A program made the translations under genes and the position numbers. A model generated the notes under the pieces. That model ran no database searches and was not told the origin of the DNA. It was given only the letters and a program-made list of their open reading frames with translations. A DNA stretch of 56,045 nucleotides, taken from positions 1 through 56,045 of the forward strand of contig JBFWQM010000007.1 of assembly GCA_050249455.1 (NCBI GenBank), read 5' to 3'. Of the stretch, positions 47,980 to 56,045 are shown in pieces. How positions within the stretch are numbered: the stretch's first letter is position 1; each line of letters starts with the position of its first letter. The stretch is from JBFWQM01 sp050249455 (GTDB taxonomy: Bacteria; Pseudomonadota; Alphaproteobacteria; MPNO01; VGEU01).

Positions 47980-48050
47980 TGGCTGCCTCCGTATCACTTG
48001 ACTCCGACCGTAGGCTCACTACGGGATCGGCACCATGCGGCTAGGATCGG

Positions 48051-49577
48051 TCATCTTGCCGCGCCGGACAAGACGGACCGGATGTCGCCGAGCGAATCCG
48101 AGATCGAGCCGCCGGCGGCGACCCGCGTCCAGTCGAGCGAACCGCGGTCGTAGTTCTCCTGGGCGGACGCCACCTCGGCGGTGGCATCCGACGCATCGGG
48201 CGCGCGGCCCCGGATGCGGCTCACCCGCGCCTCCAGTGGCAGGTCGAGCCAGATGCCGTCGAACCGCACGCCGGCCGCCGCCGCCACGGCGGCGATCGCG
48301 GCCCGCTCCCCGGCGCGCGCATGCACCGCATCGGCGATGACGGCGTGCCCGCCGGCCAGCGCGTCGGCCGCGTGGTCCCGCATGGCCGCGTAAACCCGTT
48401 GCGTCACGTCCGGCGCATAGGCGGATTCGGGCAGCCGCGCCAGCGGATCGAGGCCGAATAGCCGCTTGCGGATCACGTCGCTGCGCAGCACCACGGCGCC
48501 CGGGACCGCGCCGATTTCCGGCGCCAGCGCCTCGGCCACCGTCGATTTGCCGGAACCGGACAGCCCGCCGACCGCGACCAGGCGCGGCACCGGCGGCGCC
48601 AGCAAGGCTTCGGCGAGCGCGAAATATGATCGCGCCTCGTCCGCACCGCCCGCGGCGGCCAAGACGTGCGCGCGGATCGCCGCGCGGCAGGCCATGAACA
48701 GCGGCAGCAGCGCCAGGCCGCCGTGATCCGGACGCATCGCGAGGTAGCGGTTCAGCGCCGCGTTGGCGAAGCCCCGCAGGGACCGGTGCTCGCAATCCAT
48801 CACCAGGAACGCGAGGTCGTAGAGGACGTCGATATGCGACAGCGCCGGGTCGAACTCGATGGCGTCGAACGGCGTCGGCCGGCCGTCGATCAGCGCCACG
48901 TTGCGCAAATGCAGGTCGCCGTGGCAGTGGCGCACCAGGCCCGCGCCGCGCCGCGCGTCCAGCCGCGCCGCCGCTGCCGCCAGCGCGCGGCGCATCGTCG
49001 CATCCAGCCGCTGCACGGCCGTCGCCGCGAACACCACCGGGACGTGGCGGGCGATCTCCGCCGCGTTGCCGTCGAGCAGCGCCGCCATCGCCGCGCTGCC
49101 GCCGAAGCCGGGCGTGACCTCCGCCCGGTCGTGGAAGGCGGCGACCACATCGGCCAGCGCGACCATGTGCGCGCGGGTCAGCCGGCCGTCGACGGCCATG
49201 CGGTCGAACAGCGCCTCCTGGCCGAACCGGCCCATCACGACGACCCAGTCCTCCGCCTCGCCGGTGCCGGCATCCTCGATCGCGCCGAGCCGCAGCCGGC
49301 CGGCGGCGTCGCGCCGGACCGGCGCGACTCCCAGATAGAGGGCGGGCGCGGTGCGGCGATTCACCGCGATCTCGGCGTTGCACGCCGTGCGGCGGCGCTC
49401 GACGGTGGAGAAATCGAGATAGCTGAACCGCACGGCGCGCTTCAGCTTGTAGGCGCGCTCGCCGCAGAGGAAGACGTGCGAGATATGGGTCGACAGGCGC
49501 TCCACCGGGCCGGCGGCCGCGTAGGCCGCGGGCTGCGCGAGGAAGTCGATGACGCCCCGCTGCGGGTCCGCCGCCAC
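48051..49577 (-). CDS. fused aminoglycoside-phosphotransferase-like / P-loop kinase protein
   Basis: 508 residues from a GTG at 49577, five bases after the pdxH stop. The N-terminal half is a protein-kinase-like fold with the phosphotransferase motif HCHGDLHLRNV near residue 217 and DAIEFDPALSHIDVLYDLAF. The C-terminal half starts GGLSGSGKST (Walker A, near 335) and has LRSDVIRKRLFG and NYDRGSLDW, as in AAA-33 type kinases. The pairing (COG2187 with COG0645) is known, but the substrate is not. Confidence 0.82.
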   Translation of the reverse strand: MAADPQRGVIDFLAQPAAYAAAGPVERLSTHISHVFLCGERAYKLKRAVRFSYLDFSTVERRRTACNAEIAVNRRTAPALYLGVAPVRRDAAGRLRLGAIEDAGTGEAEDWVVVMGRFGQEALFDRMAVDGRLTRAHMVALADVVAAFHDRAEVTPGFGGSAAMAALLDGNAAEIARHVPVVFAATAVQRLDATMRRALAAAAARLDARRGAGLVRHCHGDLHLRNVALIDGRPTPFDAIEFDPALSHIDVLYDLAFLVMDCEHRSLRGFANAALNRYLAMRPDHGGLALLPLFMACRAAIRAHVLAAAGGADEARSYFALAEALLAPPVPRLVAVGGLSGSGKSTVAEALAPEIGAVPGAVVLRSDVIRKRLFGLDPLARLPESAYAPDVTQRVYAAMRDHAADALAGGHAVIADAVHARAGERAAIAAVAAAAGVRFDGIWLDLPLEARVSRIRGRAPDASDATAEVASAQENYDRGSLDWTRVAAGGSISDSLGDIRSVLSGAAR

Positions 49578-49581
49578 GCGC

Positions 49582-50172
49582 CTACGGGAACAGCCGGCTG
49601 ACCGCCCAGCCGTCGCCGGCGCGGTCGAAGCGGATGCGTTCATGAAGCCGGAACGGCTTGTCGGTCCAGAATTCGTAGGCCGACGGCACCACGCGGTATC
49701 CCGTCCAGTGCGGCGGGCGCGGCACCGACCCGACGCCGAACCGAGCGGCGAAGCGCGCGACCCGCTTCTCCAGGTCGAAGCGGCCGTCCATCGGCCGCGA
49801 CTGTTCGGACGCCCAGGCGCCGACCTGGCTGCCGCGCGCGCGGCTGGCGAAATAGGCGTCGGCTTCCGCGTCGGTCACCCGTTCCACCGTCCCTTCCACC
49901 CGGATCTGCCGGCGCATCGACTTCCAGTGAAACACCAGGGCGGCGCGCGGGTTCGATTCGAGCTCGTCGCCCTTGCGGCTCTGCGTGTTGGTATAGAAGA
50001 CGAACCCGCGCGGGTCCGCTTCCTTCAGCAGCACCATGCGCGCCGACGGGATGCCGTCGGCGGTCGCGGTGGCGACGGTCATCGCGGTCGGGTCGTTGGG
50101 TTCCTTGCGCGTCGCCTCTTCCAGCAGCGCATGGAACATCGCAAGCGGATCGTCGGAAGAATCGGTGCTCAT
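49582..50172 (-). CDS. pdxH: pyridoxamine 5'-phosphate oxidase
   Basis: 196 residues from the ATG at 50172. FMN enzyme of the last step of pyridoxal phosphate synthesis. Conserved motifs: ARMVLLKEADPRGFVFYTNTQSRKG, RAALVFHWKSMRRQIRVEG, FASRARGSQVGAWASEQS and the C-terminal FRLHERIRF ending in LFP. A longer frame upstream is not conserved. A palindromic operator-like site lies 56-78 bases upstream. Confidence 0.93.
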   Translation of the reverse strand: MSTDSSDDPLAMFHALLEEATRKEPNDPTAMTVATATADGIPSARMVLLKEADPRGFVFYTNTQSRKGDELESNPRAALVFHWKSMRRQIRVEGTVERVTDAEADAYFASRARGSQVGAWASEQSRPMDGRFDLEKRVARFAARFGVGSVPRPPHWTGYRVVPSAYEFWTDKPFRLHERIRFDRAGDGWAVSRLFP

Positions 50173-50227
50173 CGTGCCTAGGTCACAAGGGGGCCACGGG
50201 GGCGGTTCCGAGGGGCTTGCCGCAGTG

Positions 50228-50250
50228 ATACCACAATCCCCATGTGGTAT
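50228..50250. promoter_or_regulatory. palindromic operator-like site between pdxH and the lipoprotein gene
   Basis: ATACCACA-ATCCCCA-TGTGGTAT: two perfect eight-base arms and a seven-base spacer in a 166-base divergent region. Shape and place suit a dimeric repressor; no regulator is identified. Confidence 0.4.
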
Positions 50251-50338
50251 AGGGCGCGCCCGTTTGCATGCCGCCCGAGCGCCCTTGAGGGCAGGGATTC
50301 CGGCGGAGGGGGCGCCCGCGTTGCCAAGGGTGAAGGTC

Positions 50339-50809
50339 ATGAGGATCGTCAAATACGGGATCGTTCTCGCCGTCGGCCTGGCGCTCGCCGGATGCGAAGG
50401 CACCGGTCCGAAGCAGGGCGGCGGCACGGTGGTCGGCGCCGGCCTGGGCGCGCTCGCCGGCTCGCAGATCGGCTCGGGCACCGGCCAGCTCGCGGCGGTC
50501 GCGATCGGCACGCTCGCCGGCGCGTTCCTGGGCGGCGAAGTGGGCAAGTCGCTCGACCGCGCCGACCGCGCCGCGATGGCGCAGACCACCAGCTACGCGC
50601 TGGAGAGCGGCCGCACCGGGCAGGTCTCGACCTGGCAGAACCCGGACACCGGACACATGGGCACCGTGACCCCGACGCGCACCTACGCCGCGGCCTCGGG
50701 CATGCCGTGCCGCGAATACACCCAGACGGTCAACATCGGCGGCCAGCGCGAGACCGCCTACGGCCGCGCCTGCCGCCAGCCCGACGGAAGCTGGCAGATC
50801 GTCAACTGA
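50339..50809 (+). CDS. glycine-zipper 2TM outer-membrane lipoprotein
   Basis: 156 residues. Lipobox LALAG-C19 after a short signal sequence. Residues about 28-75 are a glycine zipper (GGGTVVGAGLGALAGSQIGSG, LAGAFLGGEVGKSLDRADR), followed by a 17-kDa-surface-antigen-like domain with CREYTQTVNIGGQRETAYGRACRQPDGSWQIV. Likely an outer-membrane lipoprotein of envelope integrity. It is divergent from pdxH and precedes the cbpA-like gene by 30 bases. Confidence 0.85.
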   Translation: MRIVKYGIVLAVGLALAGCEGTGPKQGGGTVVGAGLGALAGSQIGSGTGQLAAVAIGTLAGAFLGGEVGKSLDRADRAAMAQTTSYALESGRTGQVSTWQNPDTGHMGTVTPTRTYAAASGMPCREYTQTVNIGGQRETAYGRACRQPDGSWQIVN

Positions 50810-50839
50810 GGCCGCGCGGAAGCATGCGCTCATAACGAC

Positions 50840-51745
50840 ATGAACGATCCCTACGAGGTCCTCGGCGTCGCGCGGACCGCCACCCCGGACGAGATCAAGA
50901 AGCGCTACCGCGAGCTTGCCAAGAAGCTGCACCCGGACCTGCATCCGGGCGACGCCTCGGCGCTCGCGCGCTTCCAGGATGTGTCGGCGGCCTACGACCT
51001 GCTGTCCGATGCCGACAAGCGCGGGCGCTTCGACCGCGGCGAGATCGACGCGTCAGGCCAGGAGCGCGCCCCGGAGCGGCCGTTCTACCGCCCGCACGGC
51101 GAAGGCCGCGGCGGCGCGAAGTACGGCGGCGGCTTCGACGGCGAGGACCTGTTCGCCGACCTGTTCGGCGGCTTCGCGCGCGGCGGCGGCAACGTCCGGC
51201 TGCGCGGGCACGACGTGCGCGGCGCGCTGCGCATCCCGTTCGTCGAGGCGGTGCGCGGCGCGGCCCGTCGCGTAACGATCGAGAACGGCCCGACGCTCGA
51301 CGTCCGCATCCCGCCCGGCACCGACGACGGCCAGACGCTGCGGCTGAAGGGACAGGGCGGGCCCGGGCTCAACGGCGGCCCGCCGGGCGATGCCTTCATC
51401 GAGATCCAGGTGGAGCCGCATCCGCTGTTCCGCCGCGCCGGCGCCGACATCGAGCTCGACCTGCCGGTCAGCCTGCCCGAGGCGGTGCTCGGCGGCCGCG
51501 TGACCGTGCCGACCATCGACGGCCCGGTGCTGCTGACCGTGCCCAAGGGGTCGAACACGGGCGACGTCCTGCGCCTGAAGGGCAAGGGCGTGCCGGAAGC
51601 GCGGGGCGGCACGCGCGGCGACCAGAAGGTCCGGCTGGTGGTCAAGCTGCCGCCGCACGCGGATCCCGCGCTGGAGCAGGCGATCGAGGCGTGGGCCAAG
51701 GACCACGCGTATGACGTCCGCGGCGATGCGGTGTTCAAGCCATGA
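50840..51745 (+). CDS. cbpA: CbpA-like DnaJ-family chaperone
   Basis: 301 residues. J domain with H31-P-D, a Gly/Phe-rich segment (about 75-115) and two C-terminal beta domains (VRIPPGTDDGQTLRLKGQGGPGLNGGPPGDAFIEI, TVPKGSNTGDVLRLKGKG). No zinc-finger cysteines, so it is CbpA-type and not DnaJ. It works with Hsp70. Its stop overlaps the ATG of the CbpM-like gene by four bases. Confidence 0.9.
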   Translation: MNDPYEVLGVARTATPDEIKKRYRELAKKLHPDLHPGDASALARFQDVSAAYDLLSDADKRGRFDRGEIDASGQERAPERPFYRPHGEGRGGAKYGGGFDGEDLFADLFGGFARGGGNVRLRGHDVRGALRIPFVEAVRGAARRVTIENGPTLDVRIPPGTDDGQTLRLKGQGGPGLNGGPPGDAFIEIQVEPHPLFRRAGADIELDLPVSLPEAVLGGRVTVPTIDGPVLLTVPKGSNTGDVLRLKGKGVPEARGGTRGDQKVRLVVKLPPHADPALEQAIEAWAKDHAYDVRGDAVFKP

Positions 51746-52062
51746 GCGATCTCGACGACGTGATGCGGCTGTGCCGCATCGAGCGAATCGAGCTGGAGGC
51801 CTGGATCGAACGCGAATGGGTGATGCCGGAACGCGGGGCGGCCGGCTTTCATTTCACCGAGGCCGACGTCGCCCGCGTCGCGCTGGTCTGCGACCTCCGC
51901 CGCGACCTTGCGATCGAGGAAGAGGCGATCCCGGTCGTGCTGTCGCTGATCGACCAGGTCTACGCCCTGCGGCGCACGCTGCGGCGGGTCTCGGCGGCCG
52001 TCGAGACCTTGCCGGAGCCGCTGCGCGAGGCCTTTCTGGCGCGGCTGAACCGCGACGACTGA
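51742..52062 (+). CDS. cbpM: chaperone modulator CbpM-like protein
   Basis: 106 residues. Winged-helix MerR-like fold with WVMPERGAAGFHFTEADVARVALVCDLRRDLAIEEEAIPVVLSLIDQVY, the CbpM signature. CbpM inhibits CbpA by binding its J domain. The four-base overlap with the cbpA-like gene matches this partnership. Confidence 0.85.
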   Translation: MSDLDDVMRLCRIERIELEAWIEREWVMPERGAAGFHFTEADVARVALVCDLRRDLAIEEEAIPVVLSLIDQVYALRRTLRRVSAAVETLPEPLREAFLARLNRDD

Positions 52063-52088
52063 CCCTCTCCGGCGCCGGTCCGGCGCGG

Positions 52089-52116
52089 TTGCGGCATGGG
52101 ACCTTTCGTGTAGGAT
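52089..52116 (+). promoter_or_regulatory. sigma-70-like promoter of fabI
   Basis: TTGCGG, 16-base spacer, TAGGAT, in the 115-base gap after cbpM. The -35 is four of six. GAGAGG lies before the fabI ATG. Confidence 0.35.
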
Positions 52117-52177
52117 GCCGGGCTCGTGACCGGTCGGTGCCCGGTTGGGTCGGGCGCCTTCTGAGAGAGGTGTGTGA

Positions 52178-52999
52178 ATGACCCAGTCCGGGGGCCTTCT
52201 GGCGGGCAAGAACGGGCTCGTCATGGGCGTCGCCAATGACCGCTCGATCGCGTGGGGCATCGCCCGCACGGCGGCGCAGCATGGCGCCAGCCTGGCGTTC
52301 ACGTTCCAGAACGAGGCGCTGGAGAAGCGCGTGCGGCCGCTCGCCGCCTCCGTCGGCTCCGACCTCGTGCTGCCGTGCGACGTCGGCGACGACGCGAGCC
52401 TCGACGGGCTGTTCGCGGAGCTCGCCAACCGGTGGGAATCGCTCGACTTCCTGGTCCATGCCATCGCCTTCTCCGACAAGGACGAGCTGAAGGGGCGCTA
52501 CCTCGACACCAGCGCGCGCAACTTCGCGATGACGATGAACATCTCCTGCTACTCGTTCACCGCCGTGTGCCAGCGCGCCGTGCCGCTGATGAAGCAAGGC
52601 GGCAGCCTGCTGACCCTGACCTATTCCGGCGCCGAGCGGGTGATGCCGCACTACAACGTCATGGGCGTCGCCAAGGCGGCGCTGGAGGCCAGCGTGCGCT
52701 ACCTCGCGGTCGACGTCGGCGGGCTGGGCATCCGGGTCAACGCGATCTCGGCCGGGCCGATCAAGACGCTGGCCGCGTCCGGCATTGGTGACTTCCGCTA
52801 CATCCTGAAGTGGAACGAGCTCAACGCGCCGCTGAAGCGCAACGTGACCATCGACGACGTCGGCGGCGCGGCGCTGTACTTGCTCTCCGACCTTGGCTCC
52901 GGCGTCACGGGCGAGGTCCACCACGTCGATTGCGGCTATCACGTCGTCGGCATGAAGGCGGTGGACGCGCCCGACATCGCCGTCGTGATGCCGACCTGA
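52178..52999 (+). CDS. fabI: enoyl-ACP reductase [NADH] FabI
   Basis: 273 residues. Last reductive step of fatty-acid elongation. GVANDRSIAWGIA is the NAD-binding start, and Y149, Y159 and K166 (TYSGAERVMPHYNVMGVAK) form the catalytic set. AISAGPIKTLAASGI is the substrate loop. GAGAGG precedes the ATG. It is 31 bases before aroC. Confidence 0.95.
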   Translation: MTQSGGLLAGKNGLVMGVANDRSIAWGIARTAAQHGASLAFTFQNEALEKRVRPLAASVGSDLVLPCDVGDDASLDGLFAELANRWESLDFLVHAIAFSDKDELKGRYLDTSARNFAMTMNISCYSFTAVCQRAVPLMKQGGSLLTLTYSGAERVMPHYNVMGVAKAALEASVRYLAVDVGGLGIRVNAISAGPIKTLAASGIGDFRYILKWNELNAPLKRNVTIDDVGGAALYLLSDLGSGVTGEVHHVDCGYHVVGMKAVDAPDIAVVMPT

Positions 53000-53030
53000 C
53001 CGCGGACCGGGCGCCGCGGCGCCGCACGCC

Positions 53031-54110
53031 ATGAGCGACAACACCACCGGCTCGCTGTTCCGCTTCACCACCTGGGGCGAAAGCCACGGCCCGGCCATCG
53101 GCGTCGTGGTCGACGGCACGCCGCCGGGCATCCCGCTGGCCGAACCCGACATCCAGGCGTGGCTCGACCAGCGGCGGCCCGGCACGTCGCGCTTCGTCAC
53201 CCAGCGGCGCGAGCCCGACCAGGTGGAGATCCTGTCCGGCGTGTTCGACGGTCGCACGACCGGCACGCCGATCAGCCTGCTGATCCGCAACCAGGATGCG
53301 CGGTCGAAGGACTATGACGAGATCCGCGACCTGTTCCGCCCCGGCCACGCCGACTACGCCTACTGGAAGAAATACGGCATCCGCGACTATCGCGGCGGCG
53401 GCCGCTCGTCGGCGCGCGAGACGGCGTCGCGCGTCGCCGCCGGCGCCGTGGCGCGCAAGGTGCTGGGCGCGGGAATCACGATCCGCGGCGCACTGGTGCA
53501 GCTCGGCGCGCGCACGATCGACCGCGCGCGGTGGGACTGGGACGTGCGCGAGACCAACCCGTTCTGGTGCCCCGACCCGGTGGAGGCGCCCGAATGGGAG
53601 TCCTACCTCGACGCCGTGCGCAAGCGCGGCTCCTCCGTCGGGGCGGTGATCGAGGTGGTGGCGTCCGGCGTGCCGGCGGGCCTCGGCGCGCCGCTCTACG
53701 GCAAGCTCGACGCCGACCTCGCCGCCGCGATGATGGGCATCAATGCGGTGAAGGGCGTCGAGATCGGGGCCGGCTTCGCCGCGGCGGCGCTGTCGGGCGA
53801 GGCGAACGCCGACGAGATGCGGATGGGCAACGACGGCGCCGTCGAGTTCCTGTCGAACAACGCCGGCGGCATCCTCGGCGGCATCTCGACCGGGCAGGAC
53901 GTCGTGGTCCGCTTCGTGGTCAAGCCGACCAGCTCCATCCTGAGCCCGCGGCGCACCGTCACCACCTGGGGCGAGAACGCCGAGATCGCCACCAAGGGAC
54001 GCCACGACCCCTGCGTCGGCATCCGCGGCGTGCCGGTGGGCGAGGCGATGATGGCCTGCGTGCTGGCCGACCACCTGCTGCGGCATCGGGCGCAGGGCGG
54101 GGCGGGCTAG
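53031..54110 (+). CDS. aroC: chorismate synthase
   Basis: 359 residues. Converts EPSP to chorismate using reduced FMN. Signature 1 WGESHGPAIGVVVDG, then RRPGTSRFVTQRREPDQVEILSGVFDGRTTGTPI, DYRGGGRSSARETASRVAAGA and GILGGISTGQDVVVR, all intact. It ends before a long hairpin that separates it from the convergent methylase gene. Confidence 0.96.
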   Translation: MSDNTTGSLFRFTTWGESHGPAIGVVVDGTPPGIPLAEPDIQAWLDQRRPGTSRFVTQRREPDQVEILSGVFDGRTTGTPISLLIRNQDARSKDYDEIRDLFRPGHADYAYWKKYGIRDYRGGGRSSARETASRVAAGAVARKVLGAGITIRGALVQLGARTIDRARWDWDVRETNPFWCPDPVEAPEWESYLDAVRKRGSSVGAVIEVVASGVPAGLGAPLYGKLDADLAAAMMGINAVKGVEIGAGFAAAALSGEANADEMRMGNDGAVEFLSNNAGGILGGISTGQDVVVRFVVKPTSSILSPRRTVTTWGENAEIATKGRHDPCVGIRGVPVGEAMMACVLADHLLRHRAQGGAG

Positions 54111-54120
54111 GTCGCGCGGA

Positions 54121-54213
54121 GAGGCCCCCTCCCCCCGGCCCCCTCCCACGAGGGGAGGGGGAGGTTCTAGCCCCCTCCCCTCGTGGGAGGGGGTTGGGGG
54201 AGGGGGCGCCTCC
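54121..54213. terminator. long C/G-rich inverted repeat between convergent genes
   Basis: Two arms of about 40 bases, separated by about nine bases, pair with few mismatches (core CCCCCTCCCCTCGTGGGAGG on the right, its complement on the left). Lying between the stops of aroC and the methylase gene, it could act as a bidirectional terminator, although no T-tract follows. Confidence 0.55.
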
Positions 54214-54218
54214 GCCCA

Positions 54219-54728
54219 TCAGCGCTTGAACACCCCCACCAGCTCGACGTGCGGCGACCATAGGAACTGGTCGACCGGCGTGACCGTCTCCAGCCGGTAG
54301 CCGCCGTCGACCAGCGTGCGCGCATCGCGCGCGAAGCTGCCGGCATTGCACGAGACGTAGGCGACGACGGGGACGCGAGATCCGGCGAGCGCGTGCGCCT
54401 GCGCCGCGGCGCCAGGACGCGGCGGGTCGAGGACGACGCCGTCTAGCGGCGCAAGCTCGGGTCCGGCGAGCGGCCGGCGGTCGAGGTCGCGCGCCGCGGC
54501 CTCGATGCGCGGCGCGAGGTCGGAGCGGCGCGCGGCGGCCGTCAGCGCGGCGACCGCGTCGGCGTCGCGCTCGTACGCGATCACCTTCGCGCCGGCGCGG
54601 GCGAGCGCNNNNNNNNNNNNNNNNNNNNNNNNNNNNNNNNNNNNNNNNNNNNNNNNNNNNNNNNNNNNNNNNNNNNNNNNNNNNNNNNNNNNNNNNNNNN
54701 NNNNNNNNCGATGCGCACCTCCACGACG

Positions 54729-54736
<8 letters not shown>
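54219..54736 (-). CDS. TrmA/RumA-type RNA m5U methyltransferase (interrupted by assembly gap)
   Basis: Both ends are visible, not the middle. The start ATG at 54736 (MADVVEVRI) overlaps the tlyA stop by eight bases, and the last 129 residues run from 54608 to 54219. They contain VIAYERDADAVAAL, LDGVVLDPPRPG and AYVSCNAGSFARD, whose Cys is the catalytic nucleophile of RumA (RlmD)/TrmA. The TRAM-like N-terminal region and iron-sulfur cysteines fall in the 100-N gap. Probably rlmD; the exact family member is not certain. Confidence 0.75.
54609..54708. other. assembly gap (100 N)
   Basis: Exactly 100 N, a conventional placeholder for unknown length. About 260-300 residues of the methylase are missing across it, so the real gap is probably near 0.8 kb. 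Confidence 0.85.
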
Positions 54737-55508
<772 letters not shown>

Positions 55509-55547
55509 TTCCGTTCAATGCAGGCGGTCGCGCACAAAGCGACGCTT

Positions 55548-55649
55548 TGTAGGGGCGGGTTTCTAACCCGCCCAGTTTTCCGTTTTGTCTATTCTGGGCC
55601 TGAGCCGGCACGCCGGACCGCGGGCGGGTTTGAAACCCGCCCCTACAAG
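55548..55649. repeat. inverted pair of short GC-rich repeats
   Basis: GTAGGGGCGGGTTTCTAACCCGCCC at left and its near inverse GGGCGGGTTTGAAACCCGCCCCTAC at right, separated by about 48 bases, between tlyA and dxs. Each copy is itself an inverted repeat. It is the kind of small dispersed element found in many copies in GC-rich bacteria. Confidence 0.65.
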
Positions 55650-55676
55650 CGATCCGGCCGCCGACTTAGGAGCGCC

Positions 55677-56045
55677 TCACGCCCGCGCGGGGCGCCGGGC
55701 GCGTTCGTCGATGCCGAGCGCGCTCAGCGCGGTCTTGACGATGTGCGGCGCGTTGAGGCCCGCCTGGTCGTACTGGACCTGCGGCTTGTCGTGCTCCTGG
55801 AACAGGTCGGGCAGCATCATCGGGCGGAACTTGAGGCCGCCGTCGAGCAGCCCGGCATGCGCGAGCAGGTGCATGACCTGGCTGGCGAACCCGCCGATCG
55901 AGCCCTCCTCCACCGTGATCAGCACCTCGTGCTCCTTGGCGAGCCGGGTGATCAGGTCGGCGTCGATCGGCTTGGCGAAGCGGGCGTCGACCACGGTGGT
56001 CGAGAGCCCGCGCGTCGCGAGCTCCTCCGCCGCCTTCAGCGATTC
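55677..56045 (-). CDS. dxs: 1-deoxy-D-xylulose-5-phosphate synthase, C-terminal part (5' partial)
   Basis: The last 122 residues of DXS, which makes the first intermediate of the MEP isoprenoid pathway. The frame reads through the window edge. ARGLSTTVVDARFAKPIDADLI, VEEGSIGGFASQVMHLLA and the end PHIVKTALSALGI match the transketolase C-terminal domain of DXS. The gene continues beyond 56045 and lies upstream of tlyA. Confidence 0.93.
   Translation of the reverse strand, partial: ESLKAAEELATRGLSTTVVDARFAKPIDADLITRLAKEHEVLITVEEGSIGGFASQVMHLLAHAGLLDGGLKFRPMMLPDLFQEHDKPQVQYDQAGLNAPHIVKTALSALGIDERARRPARA

Overview
The window is a very GC-rich alphaproteobacterial chromosome segment, most likely from the Rhodospirillales or a related order. 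Three things point there: the split flagellar locus with fliX, dksA and fliW placed as in alphaproteobacteria, the dxs-tlyA-RNA methylase order at the right end, and the single-cysteine DksA. It appears to be assembly sequence, because it contains one run of exactly 100 N (54609-54708). Both window ends cut genes: a Tag-type DNA glycosylase on the left and dxs on the right. No rRNA, tRNA, CRISPR, insertion sequence or prophage was seen, and no stretch over 300 bases lacks a gene.

Left housekeeping region (1-15023): tag (partial), a fumarylacetoacetate-hydrolase-family enzyme, a TPR protein, two conserved hypotheticals (one a tandem DUF427 protein), a large AsmA/YhdP-like envelope protein divergent from glnE, a Bcp-type peroxiredoxin, a Bcr/CflA-type exporter, and an E1alpha-E1beta-E2 operon for a 2-oxoacid dehydrogenase complex without an adjacent E3.

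Flagellar and chemotaxis region (15171-39124): flgB-flgC-fliE-fliQ-fliR-flhB reads left. csrA, a hypothetical gene, fliO and fliP read right. fliL-fliM-DUF6468-motE reads left, followed by cheY-cheZ, two MotB-like genes and a 935-residue TPR protein. flgF-flgG-flgA-flgH reads right, dksA and fliX read left, and flgI-flgJ-flgN-flgK-flgL-fliW reads right. The intergenic DNA suggests a two-tier circuit. CtrA-like boxes (TTAA-N7-TTAA with at most one mismatch) precede the early operons and fliX. Near-consensus sigma-54 promoters precede flgF and flgI. fliW, whose product normally antagonises CsrA, ends the late operon, while csrA is divergent from flgB.

Surface sugar operon (39228-45486): a G1P cytidylyltransferase, a CDP-glucose 4,6-dehydratase, a sugar C-methyltransferase, a 3,5-epimerase-like protein, an SDR, a hexapeptide acyltransferase and an FkbM methyltransferase, mostly with overlapping ends. 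A perfect TTAA-N7-TTAA box lies upstream. Together they suggest a CDP-activated C-methyl-branched 6-deoxyhexose that may be controlled along with motility.

Right housekeeping region (45672-56045): a small stress-like cluster (DUF1579-like, AhpD-like, hypothetical, double universal stress protein), a fused phosphotransferase/P-loop kinase, pdxH, a glycine-zipper lipoprotein, the cbpA-like/cbpM-like pair, fabI, aroC, a 23S rRNA methylase gene broken by the assembly gap, tlyA and dxs (partial). Related palindromic intergenic repeats recur at 11671, 20465 and 45524.
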